A program made the translations under genes and the position numbers. The notes beneath the pieces are model-generated. The model saw nothing but the letters and a program-made list of their open reading frames with translations, was not told the DNA's origin and ran no database searches. Below are positions 1 through 5,995 of a DNA stretch of 11,637 bases, piece after piece. Origin of the DNA: Desulfurococcales archaeon ex4484_217_1 (GTDB taxonomy: Archaea; Thermoproteota; Thermoprotei_A; EX4484-217-1); assembly GCA_002254745.1 (NCBI GenBank), contig NJED01000007.1:1-11637 (forward strand), written 5' to 3'. Each line of letters begins with the position of its first letter. Position 1 is the stretch's first letter.

Positions 1-621
1 AGGTACTTGGCAAATACATTAGTGAAGATGAGGCTCTACAAAGATACCAGAACCTCAAGAAATGGTATGAAGAAAAAGGACACTTCTGGGTTGGTAATGG
101 TCCATTCTACTTAGATAAAGTAGATGTCGTAGCTAAGCAGTTAGTACTGAAAGCGTTTAGAGAGCACATCGACACAGCTGATAAATGGCTAATATTCTCA
201 GAGCCCCTGATACCATATTGAGGTAGTTACGCAAGGTCTACCGTCAGAATTCACCATAACAATAACACACAAGGGTGAACCTTACAAGGTAGCTGACATG
301 GAATATGTTAAGTATATACTCGTCCATCCAGGAGGAACAATTGTAGGTGAAGCAACTCCTGTAGCCGATGGGGAATGGAAGATTAGCTTATCTGAAGAAG
401 AAACAGCAACATTAACGCCAGGTGCTGGCAAATTAATAGTAATTGCCGTATCAAAGCTTGTTGGTAAACCTACAGTCGCCGAGTCAGCGTTTACCATACG
501 GAGTGTCGTAGGATATGTAGGTGAGGAATTAGCTGCTGTTAGAGGCGAAATATCAGGTCTTGAATCACGTATAGGAAGTGTCGAAGGAGTTCTTAGGGAG
601 AAGAAGGTAGTTTTCTTATAA
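1..621 (+). pseudogene. 3' part of peptide ABC transporter substrate-binding protein (SBP_bac_5), frameshifted
   Basis: The extracytoplasmic solute-binding protein of the peptide transporter encoded next door; its 5' part lies before the window. One frame, entering at base 3, ends at the TGA at 219-221. It carries the end of the SBP_bac_5 fold, including GHFWVGNGPFYLDKVD and KQLVLKAFR, which I recognise from archaeal Dpp/Opp binding proteins. The family's next module, a beta-rich domain with GEPYKVADMEYVKYIL and GDGEWK-like text (here ADGEWKISLSEEE), continues directly in another frame, open from 211 to the TAA at 619-621. No start codon with a ribosome site separates the two, so this is one gene with a break at about 216-222, repairable by one base removed or two added. 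The tail has a few coiled-coil heptads (VRGEISGLESRIGSVEGVL) and stops without the C-terminal membrane helix common in archaeal relatives. It is a decaying gene or a sequencing error; the ATG at 298 is not a credible start. Confidence 0.8.
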
Positions 622-631
622 GCAAAGTAGG

Positions 632-649
632 CTTTTTCTTTACTATTTT
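632..649 (+). terminator. T-rich putative transcription terminator after the binding-protein gene
   Basis: A T-dominated stretch (CTTTTTCTTTACTATTTT) begins 10 bases after the binding-protein stop codon. Archaeal termination often needs only oligo-T tracts. It lies before a separate TATA box for dppB, which fits independent transcription units. No strong hairpin precedes it. Confidence 0.4.
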
Positions 650-695
650 AATCTCTACTAAATAACTATAATGGTAAGGTTAAACCTGTTTGTGG

Positions 696-713
696 GCGAA
701 ACAATTAAATATT
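696..713 (+). promoter_or_regulatory. BRE/TATA promoter of the dppBCDF-like operon
   Basis: A purine-rich BRE-like element (GCGAAACA, 696-703) is followed by an A/T-only box TTAAATATT at 705-713. This predicts a transcription start near 733-738, giving a leader of roughly 55 bases before the TTG start at 791. There is no other good TATA box between 622 and 790. Confidence 0.5.
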
Positions 714-750
714 CCTCATCTTAGTTTTAAGAGAGAATAAATGAGTCTGC

Positions 751-783
751 CTAGCTGAAATAGCCTAGTCTGGGCGGTGAGGT
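751..783 (+). promoter_or_regulatory. dppB leader: small hairpin and Shine-Dalgarno site
   Basis: CTAGCT at 751-756 can pair with AG-CTAG at 762-768 (one bulged C at 764, loop GAAAT), giving a 6-bp hairpin in the inferred leader. The ribosome binding site GGTGA (776-780), or extended GGTGAGGT (776-783), follows and sits 10 bases before the TTG at 791, which decides that non-ATG start. The hairpin also lies within short direct repeats (AGTCTG at 744 and 767; GCCTAG at 749 and 763). Confidence 0.4.
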
Positions 784-790
784 CATAGTA

Positions 791-1873
791 TTGCTAAAAT
801 ATCGTAGATCTCGAGAAATTAAGCGTATTATACGATTTATAGGTATAAGAACATTAATAGTAGCTATTTCCCTTATAATAGCTATTTACCTTACAGTAAT
901 CGTAGCTAATATAGGCGGTCATATAGATAAGATAATGGAGTCTGAAGTTAAGCTCAGAGTGTATGCGAGGCTAAGAAATGACCCTACATGGAAAGCTTTA
1001 CCAGCGGAAGAGAGGGAAAGAATAGCGCAAAGCCAAATACAACAAGAACTAGAGAGACTAGGGTTAACACAGCCCTTTATCATAAGAAGCTTTAAGTATT
1101 TGCAAGATGCTCTAACACTTAACTTGGGCAGGGCTTTATATATAACCAGTGGAGGAGGTTCCAAGAGAATATGGGACATAATTCTTGAACGTTTGCCGCC
1201 AACAGTTTTACTATTTACAACAGCAAATGTTCTCATATTCTTTGTAGAGATATTTATTGGATTAGCTGCATCTAGGAAATATGGTTCTAAACTTGATAAA
1301 GCTATTGTAGGGTTTGCATGGCTATCTTCAATGCCAGGCTGGTTTTATGGAATATTTCTAATACTCATATTTGCTGCTTGGCTCAGAGTATTACCTTACG
1401 GCGGCATGGTCGACGCTCCTCCACCTGAAGAACCTCACTTATATGCTTTAAGTGTATTGAAACATATGGTGCTGCCTTTAGCTTCATGGCTTATAGCTTA
1501 CATACCCATTGGGGCTTACTCCCGTAGAACATTCTTTCTTCTTTTCTCAATGGAAGACTACGTGGACTATGCTAGAGCTAGAGGCGTTCCTCCGAGGATT
1601 ATTGAAAGAAGATACATACTTAGGCCTACACTCCCCCCGATAATAACTTCGTTTGTTTTAACATTGATTGTTTCATGGATGGGGGCCATGGTTACGGAAA
1701 GAGTTTTCTCATGGCCAGGGCTAGGTACACTCATGAGAGAAGCCATAGGCATTAATGATGCACCAGTTATTATAGGTGTAATTACCATCTACGCGTACCT
1801 ACTGGCTATAAGTGTTGTTGCCTTAGACATAGTATATGCAATTATTGATCCTAGAATTAGAGTAGGAGGTTAA
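791..1873 (+). CDS. dppB: Dipeptide/oligopeptide ABC transporter permease, DppB-type
   Basis: One of two membrane permeases forming the channel for peptide-type solutes. The first helix spans about residues 17-40. A long hydrophilic, extracytoplasmic segment (about 45-125) follows, with several more helices up to 350. The cytoplasmic EAA loop that docks on the ATPase is at about 257-283 (DYVDYARARGVPPRIIERRY...LRPTLPP). The family hallmarks VTERVFSWPGLGTLMREAI (301-319) and the C-terminal DIVYAIIDPRIR (346-357) are clear. At 360 residues it is somewhat longer than bacterial DppB, mostly because of the first loop, as is usual in archaea. The TTG start is chosen because the frame gives a complete first helix and a GGTGA site lies 10 bases upstream. 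The dppC start follows two bases after its stop, so the two are co-translated. Assignment to the family is firm; the exact substrate is not shown. Confidence 0.93.
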   Translation: MLKYRRSREIKRIIRFIGIRTLIVAISLIIAIYLTVIVANIGGHIDKIMESEVKLRVYARLRNDPTWKALPAEERERIAQSQIQQELERLGLTQPFIIRSFKYLQDALTLNLGRALYITSGGGSKRIWDIILERLPPTVLLFTTANVLIFFVEIFIGLAASRKYGSKLDKAIVGFAWLSSMPGWFYGIFLILIFAAWLRVLPYGGMVDAPPPEEPHLYALSVLKHMVLPLASWLIAYIPIGAYSRRTFFLLFSMEDYVDYARARGVPPRIIERRYILRPTLPPIITSFVLTLIVSWMGAMVTERVFSWPGLGTLMREAIGINDAPVIIGVITIYAYLLAISVVALDIVYAIIDPRIRVGG

Positions 1874-1875
1874 AT

Positions 1876-3285
1876 ATGGCGGCACGTCTAAGAGAATTAA
1901 TCAAAACACTTTTCAGATATAAGTCGTTTATCATAGGCTTATTTATGATAATGTTTTTCGTAATATTATCCGTGTATGCTATCGTGACTATACCTTATGA
2001 TAAAGCCATTCGTATGTGGAATTCTATAGAGTATTGGGAAGATTATCCTAAATTAGCTCTTCCAGCATGGGTAAATAGTTTTTCCTCCAAGAAATTACCT
2101 GAAGGAACAATAATACTTGACTCTAGAAAAACAGAGTTAGGAATTACCAAGTCTGTTCAAAGAATTGAGTTTGGTGGAGTAGGTACTTTAATAAACATAA
2201 ATATGAGGTTCACCTACGAATACGAAGATTTTCCTTCGGAAATAGCATTATGGTTCTATGTTAACACAACAGAGCCCATGTTAATAACAATTACGTGGAT
2301 AAAACCTGATGGAACAGAGGTTTCGGTGTATAGAGAAGTATTAAGCAGTTATCAGTACTATAGGCTGACAGGAGACCTTGAGTTCATTTCTAGGTATGAA
2401 ACAAGGCTTATAAATAAGCTTGGTAAAAAACCTAATTATCAATTATCTAGCGAAATAGCGTTATTCGCAAAAGAAGATGAGACAATCCTAGATAAGGAAA
2501 CTATTACACCTATCAAAGGTAAATATGAGATCAAAATAAAAGCCAGAACAGGAGATCCTAAAGCTAATTTAGATGTGAAAGTAAATATTTACGGTAAGGT
2601 CTATGGCCTTTTAGGAACAGATGATAAGAGAAGAGACTTATTAATAGGTATCTTATGGGGTGCTCCTCTGGCTCTTTCTTTTGGAGTCTTCGCATCTGTT
2701 GCTACTGTTCTTCTACAAATGATTATTGCAGCTATCGCAGCCTGGTACGGTAGCTGGGTTGATCATTTAATATCTAGGATAAATGAGGTCGTAATGATTA
2801 TTCCATTCTTACCCCTACTAATAATGATATCTTATTTCTACAGATTTAGCATATGGACTCTTCTTATAGTTGTTGTAGCTCTTAGCGCTTTTGGGCCGGG
2901 AATTAAAACCTATAGAGCTATGTTCCTGCAAGTAAGAGAAATGCCATACATTGAGGCTGCTCAAGCATATGGCGCTAGTAACGCTAGGATTATACTGAGA
3001 TACATGGTGCCAAAAGTTCTTCCAACAATAGTACCCAACATAGTCTTATCCGTGCCATCGTTCGTTTTCTTAGAAGCAGCATTAGCAATATTAGGTGTTG
3101 GAGATCCGCAAGCAATTACTTGGGGTAAAATATTAGATGAAGCTTATACAGGTGGTGCACTATACTGGGGCCGTTACCACTGGATTTTAGCACCTTCTCT
3201 TTGTCTAGTATTAATTTCTGTAGGCTTTGCTTTAATGGGCTTCACCCTTGATAGAGTATTTAATCCTAAATTAAGGGAGATGTAG
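1876..3285 (+). CDS. dppC: Dipeptide/oligopeptide ABC transporter permease, DppC-type, with large extracytoplasmic insert
   Basis: Second permease subunit. Helix 1 is at about residues 18-39. The conserved GLLGTDDKRRDLLIGILWG segment (family form HxLGTDxxGRDxLSR) is delayed until about 244-262. The roughly 200 residues between them (40-240) are hydrophilic, alternate in a beta-strand-like way and contain motifs such as WIKPDGTEVS; bacterial DppC has only a short loop there. The core then follows with helices at about 265-290, 305-337, 385-410 and 436-456, the EAA loop at 358-385 (YIEAAQAYGASNARIILRYM) and LEAALAILGVGDP (399-411). The ATG is preceded by GGAGGT at 1865-1870, with 5-base spacing. 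Total length is 469 residues against about 300 in bacteria. This size matches archaeal members. The insert may contact the binding protein, which is inference. Confidence 0.93.
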   Translation: MAARLRELIKTLFRYKSFIIGLFMIMFFVILSVYAIVTIPYDKAIRMWNSIEYWEDYPKLALPAWVNSFSSKKLPEGTIILDSRKTELGITKSVQRIEFGGVGTLININMRFTYEYEDFPSEIALWFYVNTTEPMLITITWIKPDGTEVSVYREVLSSYQYYRLTGDLEFISRYETRLINKLGKKPNYQLSSEIALFAKEDETILDKETITPIKGKYEIKIKARTGDPKANLDVKVNIYGKVYGLLGTDDKRRDLLIGILWGAPLALSFGVFASVATVLLQMIIAAIAAWYGSWVDHLISRINEVVMIIPFLPLLIMISYFYRFSIWTLLIVVVALSAFGPGIKTYRAMFLQVREMPYIEAAQAYGASNARIILRYMVPKVLPTIVPNIVLSVPSFVFLEAALAILGVGDPQAITWGKILDEAYTGGALYWGRYHWILAPSLCLVLISVGFALMGFTLDRVFNPKLREM

Positions 3286-3288
3286 GAT

Positions 3289-4248
3289 ATGGATAAAATC
3301 CTTGAAGTGGAAAACCTTTACCTGTATTTTAGAACTTCAAGAGGAGATGTGAAAGCTGTTGACGGTGTCTCGTTTAGTATCCTACGTGGAGAGACTTTGG
3401 CAGTAATTGGCGAGTCCGGATGCGGTAAGACATCTTTAGCTAGGGCCTTAATGAGGTATCTTCCAAGAAACGTATCACTTTATCGGGGAGAAGTGATTAT
3501 TGATGGAATAAACGTGATGAAACTTAGTGATAGAGAGTTTGATGAAAAAATTCGTTGGGTAAAAATTTCTTATGTTTCTCAGGCAGCTATGAACAGCTTA
3601 AACCCTGTAATTAAAGTTGTAGATCACCTAATAGAACCTCTCATATTGAGAGGGATGGCAACTAAAGAGGTTGCAGTTGAAAAAGCTAGAGAAATGTTGA
3701 AGCTTGTCGGTATTTCCGAAGATTTTCTCTATAGATATCCGTTTGAGCTTAGTGGTGGTATGAGACAAAGAGTAGTAATAGCACTTTCTCTGATAACGAA
3801 GCCTAATATTGTTATACTCGATGAACCCACATCAGCTTTAGACGTTATGACGCAAGCAAATATTATGAATCTTCTTAAAAAGTTAAAAAGGGAGCTTAAA
3901 CTAACGTACATATTTATAACGCATGATATAGGTACTTCGAGTGAGCTAGCTGATAAAGTTGCTGTTATGTACGCAGGTAAAATAGTTGAGTTTGGACCAT
4001 CAGAGCAAGCATATGTGGACCCCTTACATCCATACTCTAAAGCTCTATTAAGTAGTGTGCCACGCTTACATGAAGAAAGAATACCAACATTTGTTCCTGG
4101 TACTCCTCCTAGCCTCATAAATCCGCCGAAAGGCTGTAGATTTAGACCTAGATGCCCAAATGCGATGCCAATATGTGAGAAGGAACCACCACTAATTAAG
4201 ATAGGTAAGGAAAGTTATGTTCAATGCTGGCTTTACGCTGAAAAATAG
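3289..4248 (+). CDS. dppD: Dipeptide/oligopeptide ABC transporter ATP-binding protein, DppD-type
   Basis: Cytoplasmic ATPase that drives the DppB/DppC channel. In order: Walker A GESGCGKT at residues 41-48, Q-loop Gln98, ABC signature LSGGMRQRV at 154-162, Walker B IVILDEP at 174-180, D-loop SALD and the switch His212 (ITHD). The C-terminal oligopeptide-transporter domain follows, with HPYSKALL (247-254) and PGTPPSL (270-276). Cysteines 283, 289, 296 and 313 form the four-Cys arrangement that binds an iron-sulfur cluster in characterised DppD-type ATPases. At 319 residues it is a normal full-length member. It starts three bases after the dppC stop; upstream GGGAG (3275-3279) is the likely ribosome site. 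It pairs with the second ATPase encoded next. Confidence 0.95.
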   Translation: MDKILEVENLYLYFRTSRGDVKAVDGVSFSILRGETLAVIGESGCGKTSLARALMRYLPRNVSLYRGEVIIDGINVMKLSDREFDEKIRWVKISYVSQAAMNSLNPVIKVVDHLIEPLILRGMATKEVAVEKAREMLKLVGISEDFLYRYPFELSGGMRQRVVIALSLITKPNIVILDEPTSALDVMTQANIMNLLKKLKRELKLTYIFITHDIGTSSELADKVAVMYAGKIVEFGPSEQAYVDPLHPYSKALLSSVPRLHEERIPTFVPGTPPSLINPPKGCRFRPRCPNAMPICEKEPPLIKIGKESYVQCWLYAEK

Positions 4249-4255
4249 ATGTCAT

Positions 4256-4260
4256 GGTGA
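4256..4260 (+). promoter_or_regulatory. Shine-Dalgarno site bearing on the dppF start
   Basis: GGTGA, followed by TT, matches the archaeal anti-Shine-Dalgarno sequence. It sits 6 bases before an ATA codon at 4267 that is in frame with dppF, in a stretch with no in-frame ATG, GTG or TTG. It could instead be the beginning of an ATG-GTG-ATT coding start at 4254 if a base in the following A5 run is spurious. Confidence 0.4.
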
Positions 4261-4266
4261 TTAAAA

Positions 4267-5265
4267 ATAAGCAAGGCACTCAACAATACTAACAAGGAAA
4301 ACCTCCTTGAAGTAAAAGATTTAAGAATATGGTATCCTATACGGAAGTTTCTAAGCATAGTGGGATACGTAAAAGCTGTCGATGGGGTTTCATTTGTTGT
4401 TAAGAAAGGAGAAATTTTCGGTGTAGTTGGTGAAAGCGGCTGCGGTAAAACAACTCTTGGCAAAGGAATATTAAGACTGCTTAAACCCATCGGTGGCTAT
4501 ATATATTTTGAAGGTAAAGATATTGCACATATTAAAGGTAAAGCACTTAAATGGTATAGGAGAGTTACAGGTATCGTACAGCAAGACCCTTATGGCGCAA
4601 TGCCTCCGTTTATGTCGGTTAAGACAATATTAGAAGAGCCTTTAAGAATACATGGAGTACCTAAGGAGGAAAGAAAGGAAAGAGTGATAAAGGCGCTAGA
4701 AGAGGTAAAACTTACGCCTCCCGAGGATTTTCTTAATAAGTATCCTCATATGCTCAGCGGCGGTCAATTACAAAGAGTAGCTATAGCAAGAGCGTTTATA
4801 CTCAAACCTAAATTAGTTGTGGCTGACGAACCCGTGTCTATGCTTGATGCGTCGGTTAGAGTTGAAACCTTAATGCTATTTAAAGAACTCCAGAAAAAGC
4901 ATAAAGTATCAGTAATTTACATTACACATGACTTCTCAACTGCAAAATATTTCTCAGATAGAATAAGTGTAATGTATGCAGGTCATATAGTCGAAATAGG
5001 GCCAGCTAGAGAAGTAATTAATAATCCCAAACATCCTTATACAACTCATCTAATAAAAGTCATACCGGATCCTAACCCAGAAAATAGGTTCACATTTAAA
5101 GAGACATTGCCCGGCGAGCCCCCTAGCCTAGCTAATCCTCCTCCTGGATGTAGGCTTTCACCTAGATGCCCTTACGTAATGGATATTTGTACAAAGAAAG
5201 AACCTCCTATGATAAAAACATCTCGAAACCATTATGTGAAGTGTTGGCTATATGCTCGTCAGTAA
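4267..5265 (+). CDS. dppF: Dipeptide/oligopeptide ABC transporter ATP-binding protein, DppF-type (start uncertain)
   Basis: Second cytoplasmic ATPase of the transporter. Counting from the in-frame GTG at 4360, it shows Walker A GESGCGKT (24-31), Q-loop (VQQDPYG, about 73-79), signature LSGGQLQRV (132-140), Walker B LVVADEP (152-158), the switch His190 (ITHD), and a C-terminal module with Cys264, 270, 277 and 295, like DppD. The GTG cannot be the real start. The reading frame upstream, open from 4261, encodes NLLEVKDLRIWYPIRKF, the normal N-terminal strand and A-loop region of DppF. In that stretch no ATG, GTG or TTG is in frame. The options are an ATA start at 4267 with a good GGTGA site (332 residues), or an ATG at 4254 made in-frame by deleting one base of the A5 run at 4263-4267. 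The function call is firm; only the 5' end is unresolved. Confidence 0.88.
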   Translation: MSKALNNTNKENLLEVKDLRIWYPIRKFLSIVGYVKAVDGVSFVVKKGEIFGVVGESGCGKTTLGKGILRLLKPIGGYIYFEGKDIAHIKGKALKWYRRVTGIVQQDPYGAMPPFMSVKTILEEPLRIHGVPKEERKERVIKALEEVKLTPPEDFLNKYPHMLSGGQLQRVAIARAFILKPKLVVADEPVSMLDASVRVETLMLFKELQKKHKVSVIYITHDFSTAKYFSDRISVMYAGHIVEIGPAREVINNPKHPYTTHLIKVIPDPNPENRFTFKETLPGEPPSLANPPPGCRLSPRCPYVMDICTKKEPPMIKTSRNHYVKCWLYARQ

Positions 5266-5464
5266 TCCCAAAATGCTAATAATTATAGGTGCGTCAATGT
5301 TACTGGGAGGGTGGTTGATTACATTTTTAATGGTCATTGGAATTATCGAAGAAAACTTCTACCTAGTAATGCTAGCATACGGCATTAATCTTATAGGTCT
5401 GTTTATCGGACTTTACGGAATAACTTCTTATATATTTATTAAAAAGTATAGAGAAGAAACCTAG
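5252..5464 (+). CDS. Small two-helix membrane protein, unknown function
   Basis: A 70-residue protein with two hydrophobic segments: about residues 8-31 (MLIIIGASMLLGGWLITFLM) and 37-64 (YLVMLAYGINLIGLFIGLYG), with a basic tail KKYREET. That suggests two membrane helices joined by a short acidic turn (EEN). The ATG at 5252 overlaps the last 14 bases of dppF; a second in-frame ATG at 5273 would remove the overlap and keep both helices. The position says it is the last gene of the transporter operon, translated by coupling. I do not recognise the family. A role as a transporter accessory or stabilising subunit is only a guess from position. Confidence 0.65.
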   Translation: MLVSNPKMLIIIGASMLLGGWLITFLMVIGIIEENFYLVMLAYGINLIGLFIGLYGITSYIFIKKYREET

Positions 5465-5683
5465 CCTGTACAAAGCCCTAAACCTTTTTACCATAACTCT
5501 TACTACCCTTGCCCCGAACAATTTGAAGAAATCACTAAATGAATAATCCAAGATTTTTCACAATGTCTAGAAAACTATACCGCCTTACATTAGATAATGT
5601 AGATTCATATAGACATAAAGTATTTAAATTTGACACTAACTAAGTTAAGCACGCTAAATAATTACTAGCTTGAGGACGTTTGC
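5465..5683. other. Intergenic stretch after the transporter operon
   Basis: It contains a weak oligo-T site (CCTTTTTACC, about 5483-5492) that could end the transporter transcript, and at its right end a TATA box for the microprotein described separately. An open stretch of 34 codons at 5539-5643 has no ribosome site and unconvincing composition. I see no tRNA, repeat or mobile element here. Confidence 0.4.
5617..5630 (+). promoter_or_regulatory. BRE/TATA promoter before the 35-residue microprotein
   Basis: AAAG followed by the A/T-only box TATTTAAATT (5621-5630) resembles a crenarchaeal promoter. The predicted transcription start is about 5650-5655, leaving a leader of roughly 30 bases before the ATG at 5684. 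Confidence 0.45.
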
Positions 5684-5791
5684 ATGGTTATTAGAAAAAA
5701 GATATCAGTAAAGACCTTAGCAATAGCATTGGCAGTATTTTTAATAATAATCGCAGTAATAGCAATATATTACACACTAATTACCACATAA
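5684..5791 (+). CDS. Possible 35-residue single-helix membrane microprotein
   Basis: The reading frame encodes 35 residues: a basic head (MVIRKKISVK), one continuous hydrophobic helix of about 19 residues (LAIALAVFLIIIAVIAIYY) and a short polar end (TLITT). A ribosome site TGAGGA (5671-5676) sits 7 bases before the ATG, and a TATA box lies at 5621-5630, so all parts of an expression unit are present. The same pattern, positive head plus uncleaved or cleaved signal helix followed by threonines, is how archaeal transporter binding proteins begin. It may therefore be a genuine microprotein or the remnant N-terminus of a lost binding protein. No continuation of a binding protein is visible downstream in any frame. 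Confidence 0.45.
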   Translation: MVIRKKISVKTLAIALAVFLIIIAVIAIYYTLITT

Positions 5792-5852
5792 GTGCTACCT
5801 AACAATTACCTACCATGCTTATTGTAGACTCTCTAATACATTCTACCTACTT

Positions 5853-5866
5853 CTGCAAAGTTGCAG
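5853..5866. repeat. 14-bp palindrome upstream of the mevalonate operon
   Basis: CTGCAA-AG-TTGCAG is a perfect inverted repeat with a 2-base centre, about 75 bases before the inferred TATA box of the HMG-CoA synthase gene. A second, imperfect palindrome centred on AAGCTT lies at 5900-5915. Either could be a regulator site; no binding protein can be named. Confidence 0.35.
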
Positions 5867-5933
5867 CTAAGCTTATAGGGTCTTGGCTTAATTAGTCGTA
5901 AGTTAAGCTTTACTTGCTGATAACCTTATGCTG

Positions 5934-5948
5934 GAAAGACTTTAAAAC
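5934..5948 (+). promoter_or_regulatory. BRE/TATA promoter of the upper-mevalonate operon
   Basis: GAAAGA (5934-5939) followed by the A/T-rich box CTTTAAAAC at 5940-5948 fits a BRE/TATA pair. The start of transcription would be near 5970, giving a leader of about 25 bases before the ATG at 5996. The ribosome site GGTGG (5986-5990) lies within that leader. Confidence 0.5.
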
Positions 5949-5995
5949 ATTAACGTCGAAAAAAGGATTAGTATGTTTTACATGCGGTGGAGAGT

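Noticed and set aside
298..621. A separate 107-residue protein starting at the ATG at 298
   Set aside because: The same frame is open back to 211 and carries binding-protein sequence before the ATG, and no ribosome site precedes 298. It is the C-terminal part of the broken binding protein.
741..758. A five-residue upstream frame (ATG to TGA) in the dppB leader
   Set aside because: Too short to claim as a gene; mentioned only as part of the leader observation.
5450..5585. A minus-strand open stretch of about 50 codons with coding-like text (FSDFFKLFGARVVRV)
   Set aside because: No start codon with a ribosome site, and its extension lies antisense to the small membrane protein gene; too short to support.
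5539..5643. A 34-residue frame starting at ATG 5539
   Set aside because: No ribosome site, no recognisable composition, and it runs through the TATA box of the next small frame; likely chance.
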